Translations under genes and position numbers: made by a program | NCBI GenBank assembly: GCA_963576475.1 | Contig: OY754964.1 | Location: 7,163,486 to 7,227,485, forward strand | Direction of reading: 5' to 3' | From: Molanna angustata | Lineage: Eukaryota; Arthropoda; Insecta; Trichoptera; Molannidae | Length of the DNA: 64,000 nucleotides | Notes under the pieces: model-generated | What the model was told of the DNA's origin: nothing | The model's database searches: none | Seen by the model: the letters and a program-made list of their open reading frames with translations, nothing else | Shown: piece after piece, positions 13,552-26,026 of the stretch | Layout: each line of letters starts with the position of its first letter | How positions within the stretch are numbered: position 1 is the first letter of the stretch

Positions 13552-13962
13552 AGGTTTTACTGTGGCCTGTTGTATTTTCGATTATTATAATTTAAATTAC
13601 ATTTGAATAATTTTATTTTTTTATTTTAATTATATTTAAATGATATATAAATTATATTTAAGTTTATATTTAAATAATATTTATTTTAATTTTAATTACA
13701 TTTCAATTATATTTACTGTAGTTAAAATAATATTTCAATAATATTTACTCTAATTTGAATAATATTTAAATTAGATTTATTATAATTTATGAGTTTCGTT
13801 TTGTGTTTATGGGAATCTGGGAATATTTCTTTAAGAATCTTATATAAATATACTTTAAAAAATGCATTAAGTTAGTTTCTACCTTTCAAGAAGAAAAATA
13901 TACACTTACTATGTAGTGGAGAGTTTAGTTTTGGCCACAACCCACTCGTTTTTTCAATATTT
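13552..13962 (-). mobile_element. Degenerate member of the GAGTGGGTTGTGGCC-ended family
   Basis: On the minus strand it starts ACGAGTGGGTTGTGGCC (13961 downward) with AAACTCTCCACTAC following, as in the copies at 32258 and 38464. The interior is a nearly pure A/T repeat of AATTATATTTAAAT-like units (13570-13790). The far end is uncertain. Confidence 0.5.
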
Positions 13963-15476
13963 GAAACTGTTTCTTCAAGATAGAATTCCATAATGACAAA
14001 TATTATGTTGAAAATAAATTGTCTAAGTATTCATTTCATTTAATCAATTTAATTTATTATTCTGTTATTGTTGACAATATTCTTGTTTCATGGAGGATAA
14101 CGTTTGTTAAGACTTATGTAAGTATGGCCTTCAGCTCTTTCTGCGTACCCTGTGATTTATTGAAGTACATAACATAGTGGTGTGTATACATTATGTTTTG
14201 TTTTTTTTTACCTATTTATTAGTTAATCATCAAAAATGTTAAGATATAAATCAAAAACAATAAATGCAATTATTTTCAAGAAATTGAACACACTACGAAA
14301 TACGCCAGATACTTTATAATATTTTAATAAGAAATGAGTTTTAATTTTCTTCATATGTGAAGTTTTACAAAAAATGGAACAAGTATATTATAATATAATG
14401 CACTTCAATTAATAAATAAACAGTATTTTCCAATTTCTAATGCACACACTGTCCATTATCATATAATTTATAGTTTTCGGACCATTATCAAACGCATTCA
14501 TAATTATTATTTATGTTTATTTAATTTATAACAAGCGCATTATACCGTGAATATGACCACAAGCGCATTATTCCATAACTCTTTCACCGCAAAATTATAA
14601 TTAAATTATTCCTATGACAGCGTAGAATAATTTTATTAACCCTATGACCGCGAATAATAATTAAATAAACTATATGAAAGCATAGGAATAATTATATTTA
14701 CTAAATACCACATATACATATTTAAATTTCTTTTATTTACATAATATGTTCTATTCTGATTCGTCTAAATTTATCCGTCTGAAATTTAGTATATGAGAAA
14801 TGTCAAAAAGTTGACTGCATTTATACGGGGCTCATTACGTCACACCGCGCGGTTGAAATCCTTTTACACAAGTCGCCCGTTGGTTTATAGACGTATTCTT
14901 ACTCTGAAACGAATCGGAATAGGACATAGTCGCGATGAAATTTGTGTCCAGCAAAGTACAATTTTAAAATGGTTAGTTAAAAAGTTTTTTTTTCAACTAA
15001 TACCAAAGGTATGATGTATGGATTTAAAATGACTTAAACACCATACAAGTTAAATACGATTTATTTTATTAGACTCAATTTCAGTATTTAGACTTTAAAC
15101 TCGGAAAAGTTTTCGGAAAAGCACACTTAATATTAATTTATGTACATTGATATTCGGAAACATGAAAACTGTCAAATAATGATTACCTACTACAATCTAC
15201 AATGAACTCAAACTGCGAATGAATATTTTTATTTAACCTATTTCAAAGTGACTGCTCCTTCCTCAGGATGGATGGTAACCCATCTGGTTACCACCACACA
15301 GCTATAACATGATTTACTGCGGAAGACTTTTTGAAATAATACCTTCCATTGACAGACAATTATGTCGGTTAAAACCTCCCAACAGGCACCTTCAAAGAGA
15401 CATAACATAAAATTTTAAATCTCAATGGAAAGCGTGATTTATATTAGTCTACCGTAGTACTTTAATATGTAAAAAA
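13963..15476. other. AT-rich region, no recognised gene
   Basis: A 73-codon frame at 14793-15014 lies in somewhat GC-richer DNA but has no domain, splice or homology clue. Short partial duplications around CGCATTAT... and ATGACCGCG occur at 14530-14700. Confidence 0.4.
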
Positions 15477-15645
15477 AATCACGCTTCATACTATAACTGA
15501 GGTGTTCAATTAGCAATTTTAAACACTACTCAAAGTTCATAATTATTATCCATTCGTTGTTACCGGCCGTGGTATCCTTTTACAGAAAAAAAACAGCCTT
15601 TATGCTATGACATAAATTTGGCTGCCGCTGGCTCTTGGTCTATAA
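15477..15645 (-). repeat. Half-copy of the long-inverted-repeat element at 50288-50890
   Basis: Matches the right arm of 50288-50890 (CATACTATAACTGAGGTGTT, ATTATCCATTCGTTGTTACC, GGTATCCTTTTACAG). Confidence 0.55.
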
Positions 15646-16419
15646 CGAATCGTTATACCGCACATATAATATAATAATTATATCATTAAACTTGAAGCTG
15701 CCATTATAATATTATGTGGAATTCGAGGAAGTGTTGTTTCTTGCACTTGGAACATTTTCCCGGGGGCACTTTACTAATAGTTTTGACTCAAACCTCTGTC
15801 GTACGAGACACGGAGAAGAGACATCTCTGGAGACAACATTGAATCAACCTTGTGTAGTGAACTGTAGTGTAGGCTAGAGTATAATTATATGTTGTACAAG
15901 TCTAAATATAACATAGTAGGTAGGTATGTAATATAATACATATATTAGAGTAGCACTGATAGTAGAAATCAGGAGCATTAACTAATTAGATCAGTCCATA
16001 ATGTTGGTGAAACGCCTCAGGGGACATTCAGTTATAATATACATTTATCAGATATATTTTCTTATTAAGGTTATATGAAATGAAATGAAATTAAATTATT
16101 TATTTCCATTTTTTACACATATATATAACAATAACAAAAAATAACTATATTTTAAAAATACTTATCATAAACATAGTATGTACAATTGTTCCTATTTGGA
16201 AATTTACTGCCTCACTAGACAAGTCTGTTCTGAGGCAGTACTGCTTTAATTTGCCCTGTGATTACATGTTTTTGGATGCAAAATAATTAACAAAGATAAT
16301 TAAATATAAACAGAAAAGAAAAAGAAAAAAATATAATCAGGAAATATACTGTGAACTGCAATGTTAATGTATTGCAAAGTAACTCTATCCAAAAATAATG
16401 AAGCAAACACCAGTAACAT

Positions 16420-16750
16420 AGAATGAAGGTAAAAACCGATTCACATCAGTTCCCAAAACATAAATATATTTTTTCTGCCTCATGTCAAAAAATAATAAAA
16501 TAATCAACAGTACCTACCATAAATAATGACAGCATTGTGATACGGCCGCTTGATCGTATTACCATAAATAATGAAATTAAAAACAGATGTACATCAACTC
16601 TCAAGGTAGTAACATAACATTTTTGCCTTATCAAGGTAGCTCTGTCACAAAATAATAAAATTATTATAATCAATAGTACTATAGAAAATGAAAGTAAAAA
16701 TAAAAATAGAAGCTGATGTACATCAGCTCCCAGAGCATGAATATGAAATT
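16420..16750. repeat. Three tandem units of about 140 bp
   Basis: Units beginning near 16430, 16578 and 16712 share GATGTACATCAGCTCCC-like and CATAAATAATGA/AAAATAATAAAAT words; diverged. No coding potential. Confidence 0.5.
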
Positions 16751-17009
16751 TCTGACTTTTTCTAACATTGTCTTAATATATCCCGGTTATTTTCCAATGT
16801 GTCTTGGATTTTTTGAAATAGAAAAAACTCGATAGATTGAGTATTAAAAAAACCTAAAAGATACACTTTTTAAAGAGAAAATTTTTAAATGAGTAGACGT
16901 CGATGAATTCAAAAATTATCGGTACTATTATAAGTATTCGCAAACACACCATATTAGAAAAATTTCGTTCAAACGTTCTAAACTTGCAAGAAAAGTATAC
17001 GTATAGAAC

Positions 17010-17225
17010 AATGATAGGAAATTGGGATCAGCCCCTAGACAACGTGTCATTTAGCTCAAGAAAAGATAGCTCGATGTACATTGAGTTATCTTTATTTTCT
17101 TGAGCTAAATGACACGTTGTCTAGTAGGGCTGATGTTTACGGATAAATATTCATTCTACGGTTTTTTTTCTTGAAAATACAAAGTGAGTTAGACGAAGCA
17201 ATATCCGAAGATCTCAAACGAAGAT
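17010..17225 (-). mobile_element. CR1/L2-like LINE remnant with internal palindrome
   Basis: GGATAAATATTCATTCTACG, CTTGAAAATACAAAGTGAGT and TTAGACGAAGCAATATCCG match the minus-strand LINE end at 4975-5060. A palindrome at 17028-17134 splits the GATCAGGTGTT junction of the family. Confidence 0.6.
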
Positions 17226-18514
17226 TTGTACCTACAATTGTTTTGGATAGATATGTGTTATCAAATTATGTTTATTTTTTTAAAGTAGGTAAGGTATAAG
17301 TAGTTTTTATATAGATAAACTACAACCATCATACATATTCGTTTATTTGATATTATCATTGGAGTGAAACAAAGGTGTATCTGATCAAAATATTGTTAAT
17401 ATCATATTGAATAAATCTATTTGGCTAAATTTGATAAAAAGACATGTAGGTAAATTTCTTAAAATACAAAAGTAAGATGACACTAGTATAATAATATATT
17501 AGTCCAAGATTGTGGCTGAATATTCCATCAATGTTAATTAAGTTATCACGAAACATTCCCGTTATATTTCTATTAATATTCATCATGTTTGCTAAAATCA
17601 ATCTCGACCACTCTGTCAATATGTATTATGTAATGTTACCCCCATCTACCCTCGATACTATCGTTTCCCGCCAAATTACAAGCGACCCGACCTACCACTC
17701 AAAATGGCGGAGGAAATTTCGCGCCCTTCAATCAAAATCATAATCACTATGGCTCTAAAATAACAAGTTGAAAAAAACACGTTATGAAGTCGAATTGGTA
17801 TTAGGAAAATTAGCGATGTTCTTTTATAAATTCAACTTATTAGCCTTGTTTATGAATCAATGTTTTCAAAACATCTTAATGAGAAAGACACAAATGACAT
17901 ATAATTTTAATATTAGATAATTCACAGTATCTTCTCATTGATTTTGATGGAGAATCATATGAATCATATAGAATAATTCACGATGTTTTATGAACAATAA
18001 AATATGAACCACAAAAATATGTGCAGGAATATTTGATTTAGAATATCGGCGCTATGTTTATTCAACATATAAAAGCATTTTTAAAACCCTTTAATTTAAA
18101 AAGTTTTAGGAGCGTTTTCCTAGAAGTGTTCAAAAATAAGCCCATTAGTACCTTCACCCATTCTTGAAAAGAAAGTATATTTCAATAAATTCCAACATAT
18201 TTTCAATTGAAGCTCTTCAATAAATAAATGGTTTCATATAAAGTTCTTCACTAAATAAAATATTTCAAATACAGCTCTTCAATAAATACAAAGTTTCATA
18301 TATTTTCAAAATAATGACTACTATCGTTATTCCGATACTCTTCACATATTAACACATATTTTATTATATTTCGAAACATAACAGCTTTTTTTACAAAACC
18401 CAATATATATATATTCATAAAATTGAATACCAAACTAGACAATTATAATGTTTCATTACTATATTAAGATATTTATGTTATTTTACAAACGGATATAGTA
18501 TGTCTATTATATAA
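17226..18514. other. AT-rich spacer with short degenerate repeats
   Basis: 18180-18310 has about three diverged units of about 46 bp around GCTCTTCAATAAATA. No gene. A GC-richer patch at 17640-17740 (CTACCCTCGATACTATCG, AAATGGCGGAGG) has no recognised role. Confidence 0.45.
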
Positions 18515-19623
18515 TCTATATTATAAATTTGAATGTTTGTATGTATGTGTTGAATGCGCTCCTAAACCGTTAATCCGATTGCAATGAAACTTTGGTGAAT
18601 TGTCGAGAGTATACCAGGGATGGTTTCTGGATCAAAAAATTTTTTCTTCTTCTTCTTCTTCATTGAGTTTTGGACTATCCTGGGAACCGTTCATCCGATT
18701 GCAATTAAACTTTGGTGAATTGTCGATCGTATGCCCGGGATGATTTCTGAATTTAAAATATTTTCTTCTTCTTCTTCTTCATCGGGTATCAGGTCATTTT
18801 ACATATGAAGGTGGACTAACCTGAGAACCGTTCATCCGATTGCAATGAAACTTTGGTGAATTGTCGAGCGTATGATCGGGATAGTTTCTGGATTAAAAAA
18901 TTTTTCTTCTTCTTCTTCTTCATCGGGTATCAGGTCATTTTACCTATGAAGGTGGACTATCCTGGGAACCGTTCATTCAATTTCAATGAAACTTTGAAGA
19001 ATTGTCGAGTGTATGCCCGGGATGGTTTCTGGATTAAAAAAAAATTCTTCTTCTTCTTCTTCATCGGGTATCAGGTCATTTTACCGATGAAGGTGGACTA
19101 TCATTGGAACCGTTCAATCAATTTCAATGAAACTTTGTTGAATTGTCGAGCGTATGACCGGGACCTACTGAAGGGACGGGAGGTAATGAAGGGACGGGAG
19201 GTAATGAAGGGACGGGAGGTAATGAAGGGACGGGAGGTAATGAAGGGACGGGAGTAACTGAAGGGACGGGAGTAACTGAAGGGACGGGAGTAACTGAAGG
19301 GACGGGAGTAACTGAAGGGACGGGAGTAACTGAAGGGACGGGAGTAACTGAAGGGACGGGAGTAACTGAAGGGACGGGAGTAACTGAAGGGACGGGAGTA
19401 ACTGAAGGGACGGGAGTAACTGAAGGGACGGGAGTAACTGAAGGAACGGGAGTAACTGAGGGAGGTACTGAAGGGACGGGAGGTACTGAAGGGACAGAAG
19501 GTACTGAAGGGACGGGAAGAACTGAAGGGATGGGAGGTATTGAAGAGTCTGAAGCGACGGGTGGTTATGGAGGACAATTTTTAATTATACAGGCAATACG
19601 AAGTTTGCCGGGTGTTCACTAGT
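18515..19623 (+). mobile_element. Non-autonomous Helitron, first of a head-to-tail pair
   Basis: Begins A|TCTATATTATAAATTTG and ends GGGTGTTCACTAG. A hairpin GGCAA-TACGAAG-TTTGCC lies 11 bases before the CTAG end, the usual Helitron 3' architecture. The interior has five diverged repeats of about 125-140 bp (GAAACTTTGGTGAATTGTCG ... (CTT)n ... TCAGGTCATTTTACC), then an 18-bp minisatellite (unit GGAGTAACTGAAGGGACG). No protein is encoded. Confidence 0.8.
19170..19560. repeat. 18-bp minisatellite, GGAGTAACTGAAGGGACG type
   Basis: About 20 units. The first ones have GGTAAT and later ones GTAACT. The unit length is a multiple of three, so both strands stay open by chance and look like serine/proline/arginine repeats. 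Not a gene. Confidence 0.9.
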
Positions 19624-20863
19624 CTATATTATAAATTTGAATGTTTGTATCTATGTATGTATCATGTATGTGTTGAATGCGCTCCTAAACCGTTCATCCG
19701 ATTGCGATGAAACTTTGGTGAGTTGTCGAGAGTATGCCCGGGATGGTTTCTGGATCAAAAAATTTTAACTTCTTCTTCTTCTTCATTGAGTTTTAGGTCA
19801 TTTTACCTATGAAGGTGGACTATCCTGGGAACCGTTCATTCGATTGCAATTAAACTTTGGTGAATTGTCGATCGTATGCCCGGGATGATTTCTGAATTTA
19901 AAATATTTTCTTCTTCTTCTTCTTCATCGGGTATCAGGTCATTTTACATATGAAGGTGGACTAACCTGAGAACCGTTCATCCGATTGCAATGAAACTTTG
20001 GTGAATTGTCGAGCGTATGACCGGGATAGTTTCTGGATTAAAAAAATTTTCTTCTTCTTCTTCATCATCGGGTATCAGGTCATTTTACCTATGAAGGTGG
20101 ACTATCCTGGGAACCGTTCATTCAATTTCAATGAAACTTTGATGAATTGTCGAGTGTATGCCCGGGATGGTTTCTGGATTAAAAAAAAATTCTTCTTCTT
20201 CTTCTTCATCGGGTATCAGGTCATTTTACCGATGAAGGTGGACTATCCTTGGAACCGTTCAATCAATTTCAATGAAACTTTGATGAATTGTCGAGCGTAT
20301 GACCGGGACCTACTGAAGGGACGGGAGTAACCGAAGGGACGGGAGTAACCGAAGGGACGGGAGTAACCGAAGGGACGGGAGTAACCGAAGGGACGGGAGT
20401 AACCGAAGGGACGGGAGTAACCGAAGGGACGGGAGTAACCGAAGGGACGGGAGTAACCGAAGGGACGGGAGTAACCGAAGGGACGGGAGTAACCGAAGGG
20501 ACGGGAGTAACCGAAGGGACGGGAGTAACCGAAGGGACGGGAGTAACCGAAGGGACGGGAGTAACCGAAGGGACGGGAGTAACCGAAGGGACGGAAGTAA
20601 CCGAAGGGACGGGAGTAACCGAAGAGACGGGAGTAACCGAAGGGACAGGAGTAACCGAAGGGACGGGAGTAACCGAAGGGACGGGAGTAACCGAAGGGAC
20701 GGGAGTAACCGAAGGGACGGGAGTAACCGAAGGGACGGGAGGTACTGAAGGGACGGGAGGTACTGAAGGGATGGGAGGTATTGAAGAGTCTGAAGCGACG
20801 GGTGGTTATGGAGGACGATTTTTAATTATACAGGCAATACGAAGTTTGCCGGGTGTTCACTAG
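19624..20863 (+). mobile_element. Non-autonomous Helitron, second of the pair
   Basis: Starts with TCTATATTATAAATTTG directly after the CTAG of the first copy and ends GGGTGTTCACTAG|T with the same 3' hairpin. The interior order is the same. Its minisatellite consists of another variant, ACCGAAGGGACGGGAGTA. Confidence 0.8.
20313..20770. repeat. 18-bp minisatellite, ACCGAAGGGACGGGAGTA type
   Basis: About 24 nearly uniform units differing from the array in the neighbouring Helitron by one diagnostic base (ACC versus ACT). Confidence 0.9.
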
Positions 20864-21354
20864 TATATAATAAAAATACCCACTCTATAAATACTTGTAG
20901 TATTGTTTAATGGAATTTGGAGTCAGAAATAATGTTGCCTTCCGCCAAGATACATTATTTTAAGTTAAATTTATCTTGTATTTTCCCTTAGAAGGGATTG
21001 TGAAATTTAAGAAATTTATCTCGGGAGTGACTACCTATGTACTTAGGAGGGTATATTGTATGTATAGAAATGTACATAATATATTCAAATACAGATTTCA
21101 AGAAGATCGCGAAACATGGAGGAAATAAATAAAATTAAAATAAATCACGTATACCTCAATAGAGACGAAGCCTCATACATTTTAATAATTATGCAAGATG
21201 ACTTTTTTGAAAATATGATTTTGATAGTATAATATTTTTTCATATGCCACTAATATCACCAGAAATATGTTAAAACCAAAATCCTGATATTTTTTTTATA
21301 ATCAAGAAATATAAAAAAATATCAACGTTTATCTTTTCAAATAATTCGTATCAC

Positions 21355-21875
21355 TCATTTTACTCCTCACTACCTCAAGGGGATATAATGGGGAGTTATG
21401 AATTCGCAATTTTAAAAGTTATTTTTTATTGCAGATTATCAACTAGTATCATGCTGAGATTGTATTCTGAAAGTTTCATCACAATGTGTGTGTGTCCTAT
21501 GTACTATGAGATATGTGCTATGTGCTATGTGCGGCGTGTTTATTCTACGATTAGAAACGAAAGTTCGTATTCGATTCTTTTCAAATTTTGGAAATTTGTA
21601 TATCTAATACTCGTTTACACCTCGTTAGAATTTGAAGGATATCTGAATAGTGCCTATCCATTTTTTTAACTGTCAAATATTTCAAAGTGATCCCAAGATC
21701 AGGAAAACTTATATTTGATATTTTTATTTACAAATTGCATAACATCACTTTCATAAAATGATATTGAAGACTAATTATCATTTTTTCATGATACAATATT
21801 TCATGACAATGCTGAAAATTTACATACGAAATTCGAATACTTTCCATACGTTGGCCAAAAACCGTTCGTTGATTT
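21355..21875 (-). mobile_element. Member of the GAGTGGGTTGTGGCC-ended family (related to 52388-52908)
   Basis: Its reverse complement aligns with 52388-52908 along the whole length (TTTTACTCCTCACTACC, GGGGATATAATGGGGAGT, GTATCATGCTGAGATTGTAT, GAAGGATATCTGAATAGTGC). The far end is decayed (ACGTTGGCCAAAAACCGTTC). Confidence 0.65.
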
Positions 21876-22027
21876 GAAAACCAAAATTCCTCTTTGAAAA
21901 TCTTATTTCTTAACTTTTTTAAAGAAATCTTGTTTTTTTTTTAATCATTATTATTTTTTTCTCAATAATGGTTCACGTTTATTGAACGGATCATTTGATA
22001 TAGAATGAAAGCTTATTGATGATTGAA

Positions 22028-22092
22028 AATAGTTGAATAGAACTAAATAGTTGAATAGAACTAAATAGTTGAATAGAACTAAATAGTTGCAT
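22028..22092. repeat. 18-bp tandem repeat, AGTTGAATAGAACTAAAT
   Basis: Three and a half near-perfect units. Confidence 0.85.
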
Positions 22093-23221
22093 ATACCCTC
22101 CCTCATATATTCCCTCTACACAAGCCAATAAGCTTTAAGAGGTAGGTTATATTGTAAACTATATATGAATAAATAAATAAGAGTAAAAAAAAATATTTAT
22201 AAATTAAGTACATTTATAAACCGCTACCACAGGTGCGCTTACGACAAAGCAAATAATTCAAGACATAAGTTTCGATACCTGACTTTTATAACGAAATAAG
22301 TCAAATTTATTATTTAAAATAAATAATCTCCTTCAATCAAGAATGATTCCATCTCATCCACCAACTGCGCTTATTCTGTGAAACAACTCAGGCATCAAGC
22401 AGGCACAGTCCATGCGGGATTAGGATTTGTATGATATATTAAAGTGTAGGTACATACATACTTAAATTTATTTTTTTACAGGCTTGAATGCAAATAAATT
22501 GAAATTAAATTTCGTAACGAATTTTTGACATCTCAATAAAGACGATGTTGGAACATGATCGGAGAAACAGAAATTCAAGGCACTACCACTCTTTTTTTGA
22601 AGTGTTATAAAAAGATCATACAAAAAATATTTAAAAAAGATATCATTTTGTAACATTTTTTTGAATCAATTCCTTGTCGAACTCATTGATCATTTAAGCT
22701 GTAAAATAATTTTATTGCATATTTTACTAACCTATAAAATAATACCAAAATTGTATTTGATTAGGTATATGTTTACGGAAATTTATAACTATTTTTATAA
22801 TACGTAAATAGGACAAGAATGGACCTTTTCGCTATGATTATTACGCTGGTGGGCAAAAAAAATAATATCTTCCAATTTAAGGTCCAGAATATTGCCGGAC
22901 ATAAAAATGTTATTATCATGTACATCATATTTACAAGAAGATGTTTATTTTCATTTTAGTGTCCTTAGCGAGATAATATGGTCCAGGCTGAACTAAAATG
23001 AAACATCCCTACACACATATACCTACTGAATTTATATCGAAAAAATAGTGATGTACAAGCAAAATACCAATATCAAAATAGTCCTGATACCAAACTACAT
23101 TTTTTAAATTCATTTTTTACTGGGTACACCCAGTGCATAATAACAAAAAAATTTAACATTTTTTTACTATACATAGTTCACATTTATATAATATTATCTT
23201 CTTCTTCGTTTCAGCCTTATC
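22093..23221. other. AT-rich spacer, nothing recognised
   Basis: No motif-supported frame or repeat boundary was found. Confidence 0.4.
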
Positions 23222-23410
23222 CCGTCCACGGGTTCGATTCCCGGTGGAGACACAGTTTTTAATTGTGTTTTCAGTCTGGGTCTGTGAGACGATTAATATC
23301 ATAAGTCTCCAGAATGTGGCTACTTGTTATTGGGTGCATGTTAAATTCATATTTGACACCTTTAATACCTTTAAGTTGCCCGAGAAGCAATATTAAATAA
23401 ATAAATAAAT
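23222..23410 (+). mobile_element. tRNA-derived SINE, second copy
   Basis: ACGGGTTCGATTCCCGGTGG (B box) followed by the same body as at 6029-6200 and an (ATAA)n tail. The head lacks a full A box. Confidence 0.7.
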
Positions 23411-23629
23411 AATACGCCACATATAATCTATACGTTATAAATATCCACCTCACAAGCCATTCTATGATACCTAACCTTAGTTTAAGGTAATAAAATCATT
23501 ATAATATTTCTGAAGTTTACTTTCCTTACCAGTAAATTTCATCTCCCTTACTAAGGTAGACTATTTTATTTTGGTGGTGCACATTTATATACGATTTTCA
23601 TACAAATATGAAAATAATTTCACATAGAT

Positions 23630-24006
23630 ATTATAACAGAACTAAGATTTTTTGAAAAGTGAATTTTTATTGTATCAATAGTTCAAACAACATAAAAAAT
23701 CACGATTTTCCAGACCCTGAGAGCATTTTGAAAATGTTGAGAGATGAAATCATAGAGAATAAATTAACGGATATCTATGGAAACTAATCAGTTCAAGGTC
23801 TATGCACTATACACATATGATGGGAATATAAAAACGATCGGACTTATAGTTTGGGCTGTAGAGAGGACACAAAAAGGACACGCCGTATGCCATACATACA
23901 AACACATCACGACGAAACTCAGTGTGAGAAATTGATGTAAAAAATACGCTCAAGAATTGTGAAATCGCAAATCTTCACTATTCCATAGCAGTGGAGAGTA
24001 AAAATG
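23630..24006 (+). mobile_element. Degenerate 3' part of the 313-bp-monomer element
   Basis: Shares the tail modules with 33600-34217 and 41890-42669: GGACTTATAGTTTGGGCTG, AGAGGACACAAAAA, CATCACGACGAAACTCA, and the end CTATTCCATAG...GTGGAGAGTAAAAA. The monomer array is absent. Confidence 0.6.
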
Positions 24007-24433
24007 AATTTTCCTGTATGTTCTTGAAATAGAATTGTAGTAGGTACCTACCTACATGCTTTCATCAGATCAATGTAAAGCTCCGTGATTAGATCGACAT
24101 AAGTAAATTATTCACAATATTCACTCTTGTTAATCCGTTTTGTATTGAAAGTAAAAATAATTAAATACCTTCACTGACTGATGTGGATTAATTGAAATGG
24201 ACTGATTGTTAATGCAATAGAGAGGATGGTTTGGGGAGTTTTTAACAAATAATCCATTCAACGGTTAATTTCGTATAAATTTTTAAGAGAAAACCAATAT
24301 ATCCAGTTGTGCCAACCTACCGTGAATAAATGAATGGTTGAAATTAACTCGACGTTTGCACACTGACTGAAATTATGCATAAAATAATAACGGTTTCGTA
24401 ATACTCGTAAAACAGTACCGAGGTATCATCAGA

Positions 24434-24504
24434 TATGTGGTGGCAGAGCGGTTAGCGTGCTAGATTAGTATGCAGTGGTCGCGAATTCAAATCCTGCCCA
24501 CATA
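24434..24504 (+). ncRNA. tRNA-like sequence (SINE head or tRNA pseudogene), 71 nt
   Basis: A-box-like GCAGAGCGGTTAGCG and B-box-like GAATTCAAATCC are correctly spaced. The outer 7 bases pair perfectly (TATGTGG with CCACATA). The anticodon and T stems are decayed, so a working tRNA is unlikely. It is related to 42908-42978. Confidence 0.5.
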
Positions 24505-24540
24505 TTACAAGCATTTATGCTTATTTTAATGTACCAAACC

Positions 24541-25153
24541 ACTTAAGAATATTGACTCTCTAAAAATTGTATTTAACGCATATGTTCGAAGTCACGTGGA
24601 ATTCGCAGCCACTGTATGGAATCCTCATTATAAGTTGCACATAAATAACATCTATAGAAAGAATCCAAAAAAAAATTCATCAAACACCTCGATTTTAGAA
24701 CTAGGCGATTTGGTATCAGTTATGAGGAATCTTTAAAACATCACCAAATGTTACCACTCTACAAAAGAAGGGGTATAACTGATATATGTTTCCTATATAA
24801 ATTACTCAACAACCAAATAGATAGTCCGTATCTCTTAGGACAAATCCCATTCAACTGCCCCGCCAGACAAATCCGGCAGAACCTCCTCTTTTACACTAAA
24901 TACTCAAGAACAAACTATGCAAACAACACTTTTATTAACCGCTGCTGCAATATGTACAATAACCTTAATTATAAGCCAGATATTTTTAACAATAGCCTAC
25001 AATCATTAAAAAAAACAACTATCATCAATATTATAGTGAATACATTCTGTATCAAATTGCAAAATTTACAATATGTCCAATACAATATTAACATGACAAC
25101 TCACCCTTTCCTCCTCTCCTACCCTTCTCCATGTCCCACCCTCGCTTCATAAA

Positions 25154-25193
<40 letters not shown>

Positions 25194-25352
25194 CACAATT
25201 GTACACTTACACCACACTTTTGTCTTTGTTATACTGAATTGTCTTTGTTATATTTACCTGTGGAACAATGTAATTGGCTTACTTTCCTGATTACTATTTT
25301 TTATTAATGTAAAATATGTAATGGCTGTATTGTTTCCCAAAATAAAATAAAT
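24541..25352 (+). pseudogene. Jockey/CR1-like LINE reverse transcriptase C-terminus and 3' UTR
   Basis: The frame reads KIVFNAYVRSHVEFAATVWN, then after a shift RRGITDICFLYKLLNNQIDS and NTFINRCCNMYNNLN. These are the post-catalytic boxes of LINE reverse transcriptases (S.lEYaa.vW.P, R.......lykllng.ids). It is followed by a (CA)n tract and an (AAATAAAT) tail. Frameshifted and 5'-truncated. Confidence 0.7.
25152..25193. repeat. (CA)n microsatellite
   Basis: About 20 uninterrupted CA units in the LINE 3' UTR. Confidence 0.9.
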
Positions 25353-26020
25353 AAATGTACCTGTTACAAAGACATATTCATTCTCTAAAACAAAATTAAA
25401 AAATATATATCATGTAATAGTGTGTAATTAGTGTGTATATATGTGTCACTGGTGGGTGTGTCATTGGTCTATGATATATTGTGTCTTTGGTTTATATTTT
25501 ATTTTTCTATATGTTGTATTTTATGTTTTACTTTCTTGTCAAACTATATTTTCAATATTCTGATTTTACATGTTATTTTTATGGAAATGTATTATTATAT
25601 TTGTTTTTCATACTTTTATTATTATTTGTTTTTTTTTGTTTATTGTTGATCATGTGGTTGATGTTTATGGTGTTATTGATTTGATGTTTGCGTATGTATG
25701 TGCATATATGTATGTGTATATATGTATATGTGCATGTATATATGTATATTATTGTATTGTTTGAATAGCCTCACCTTAAGACAGGCGTAGCCGTTTAGGT
25801 GAGGTTATGATGAATAAAAAGAGAGAAGAGGAAGTTACTATGTATTATGTTTTGTTGACTTTTAGTTTTTTCTTTCTTTCTTTTTTTTACTTCCATTGTT
25901 ACTGTTTAAATAAATAAATAAAATAAAAATAAAATAAATACCACCACACATCTTAAGAATCTTGTCACAAGATAATATATGTACATAAATATAATACATA
26001 GCTCAATCAACTTCATGAGT
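25353..26020. other. T/G-rich low-complexity region
   Basis: 25680-25755 is a degenerate (TATGTA)n. 25760-25810 reads GCCTCACCTTAAGACAGGCG, possibly another LINE 3' end tailing in (AAATAAAT) at 25905. No gene. Confidence 0.4.
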
Positions 26021-26026
26021 AGCCCT

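Noticed and set aside
14793..15014. 73-codon frame in GC-richer DNA as a possible small gene
   Set aside because: No family motif, no flanking splice or promoter signals and no repeat of it elsewhere in the window.
18853..19577. Open frames with GREVMK or SRPFSY repeats
   Set aside because: The 18-bp minisatellite unit is a multiple of three and happens to lack stops; it lies within a non-coding Helitron.
24434..24504. Functional tRNA gene
   Set aside because: The anticodon and T stems do not pair well and no terminator run follows closely; kept only as tRNA-like.
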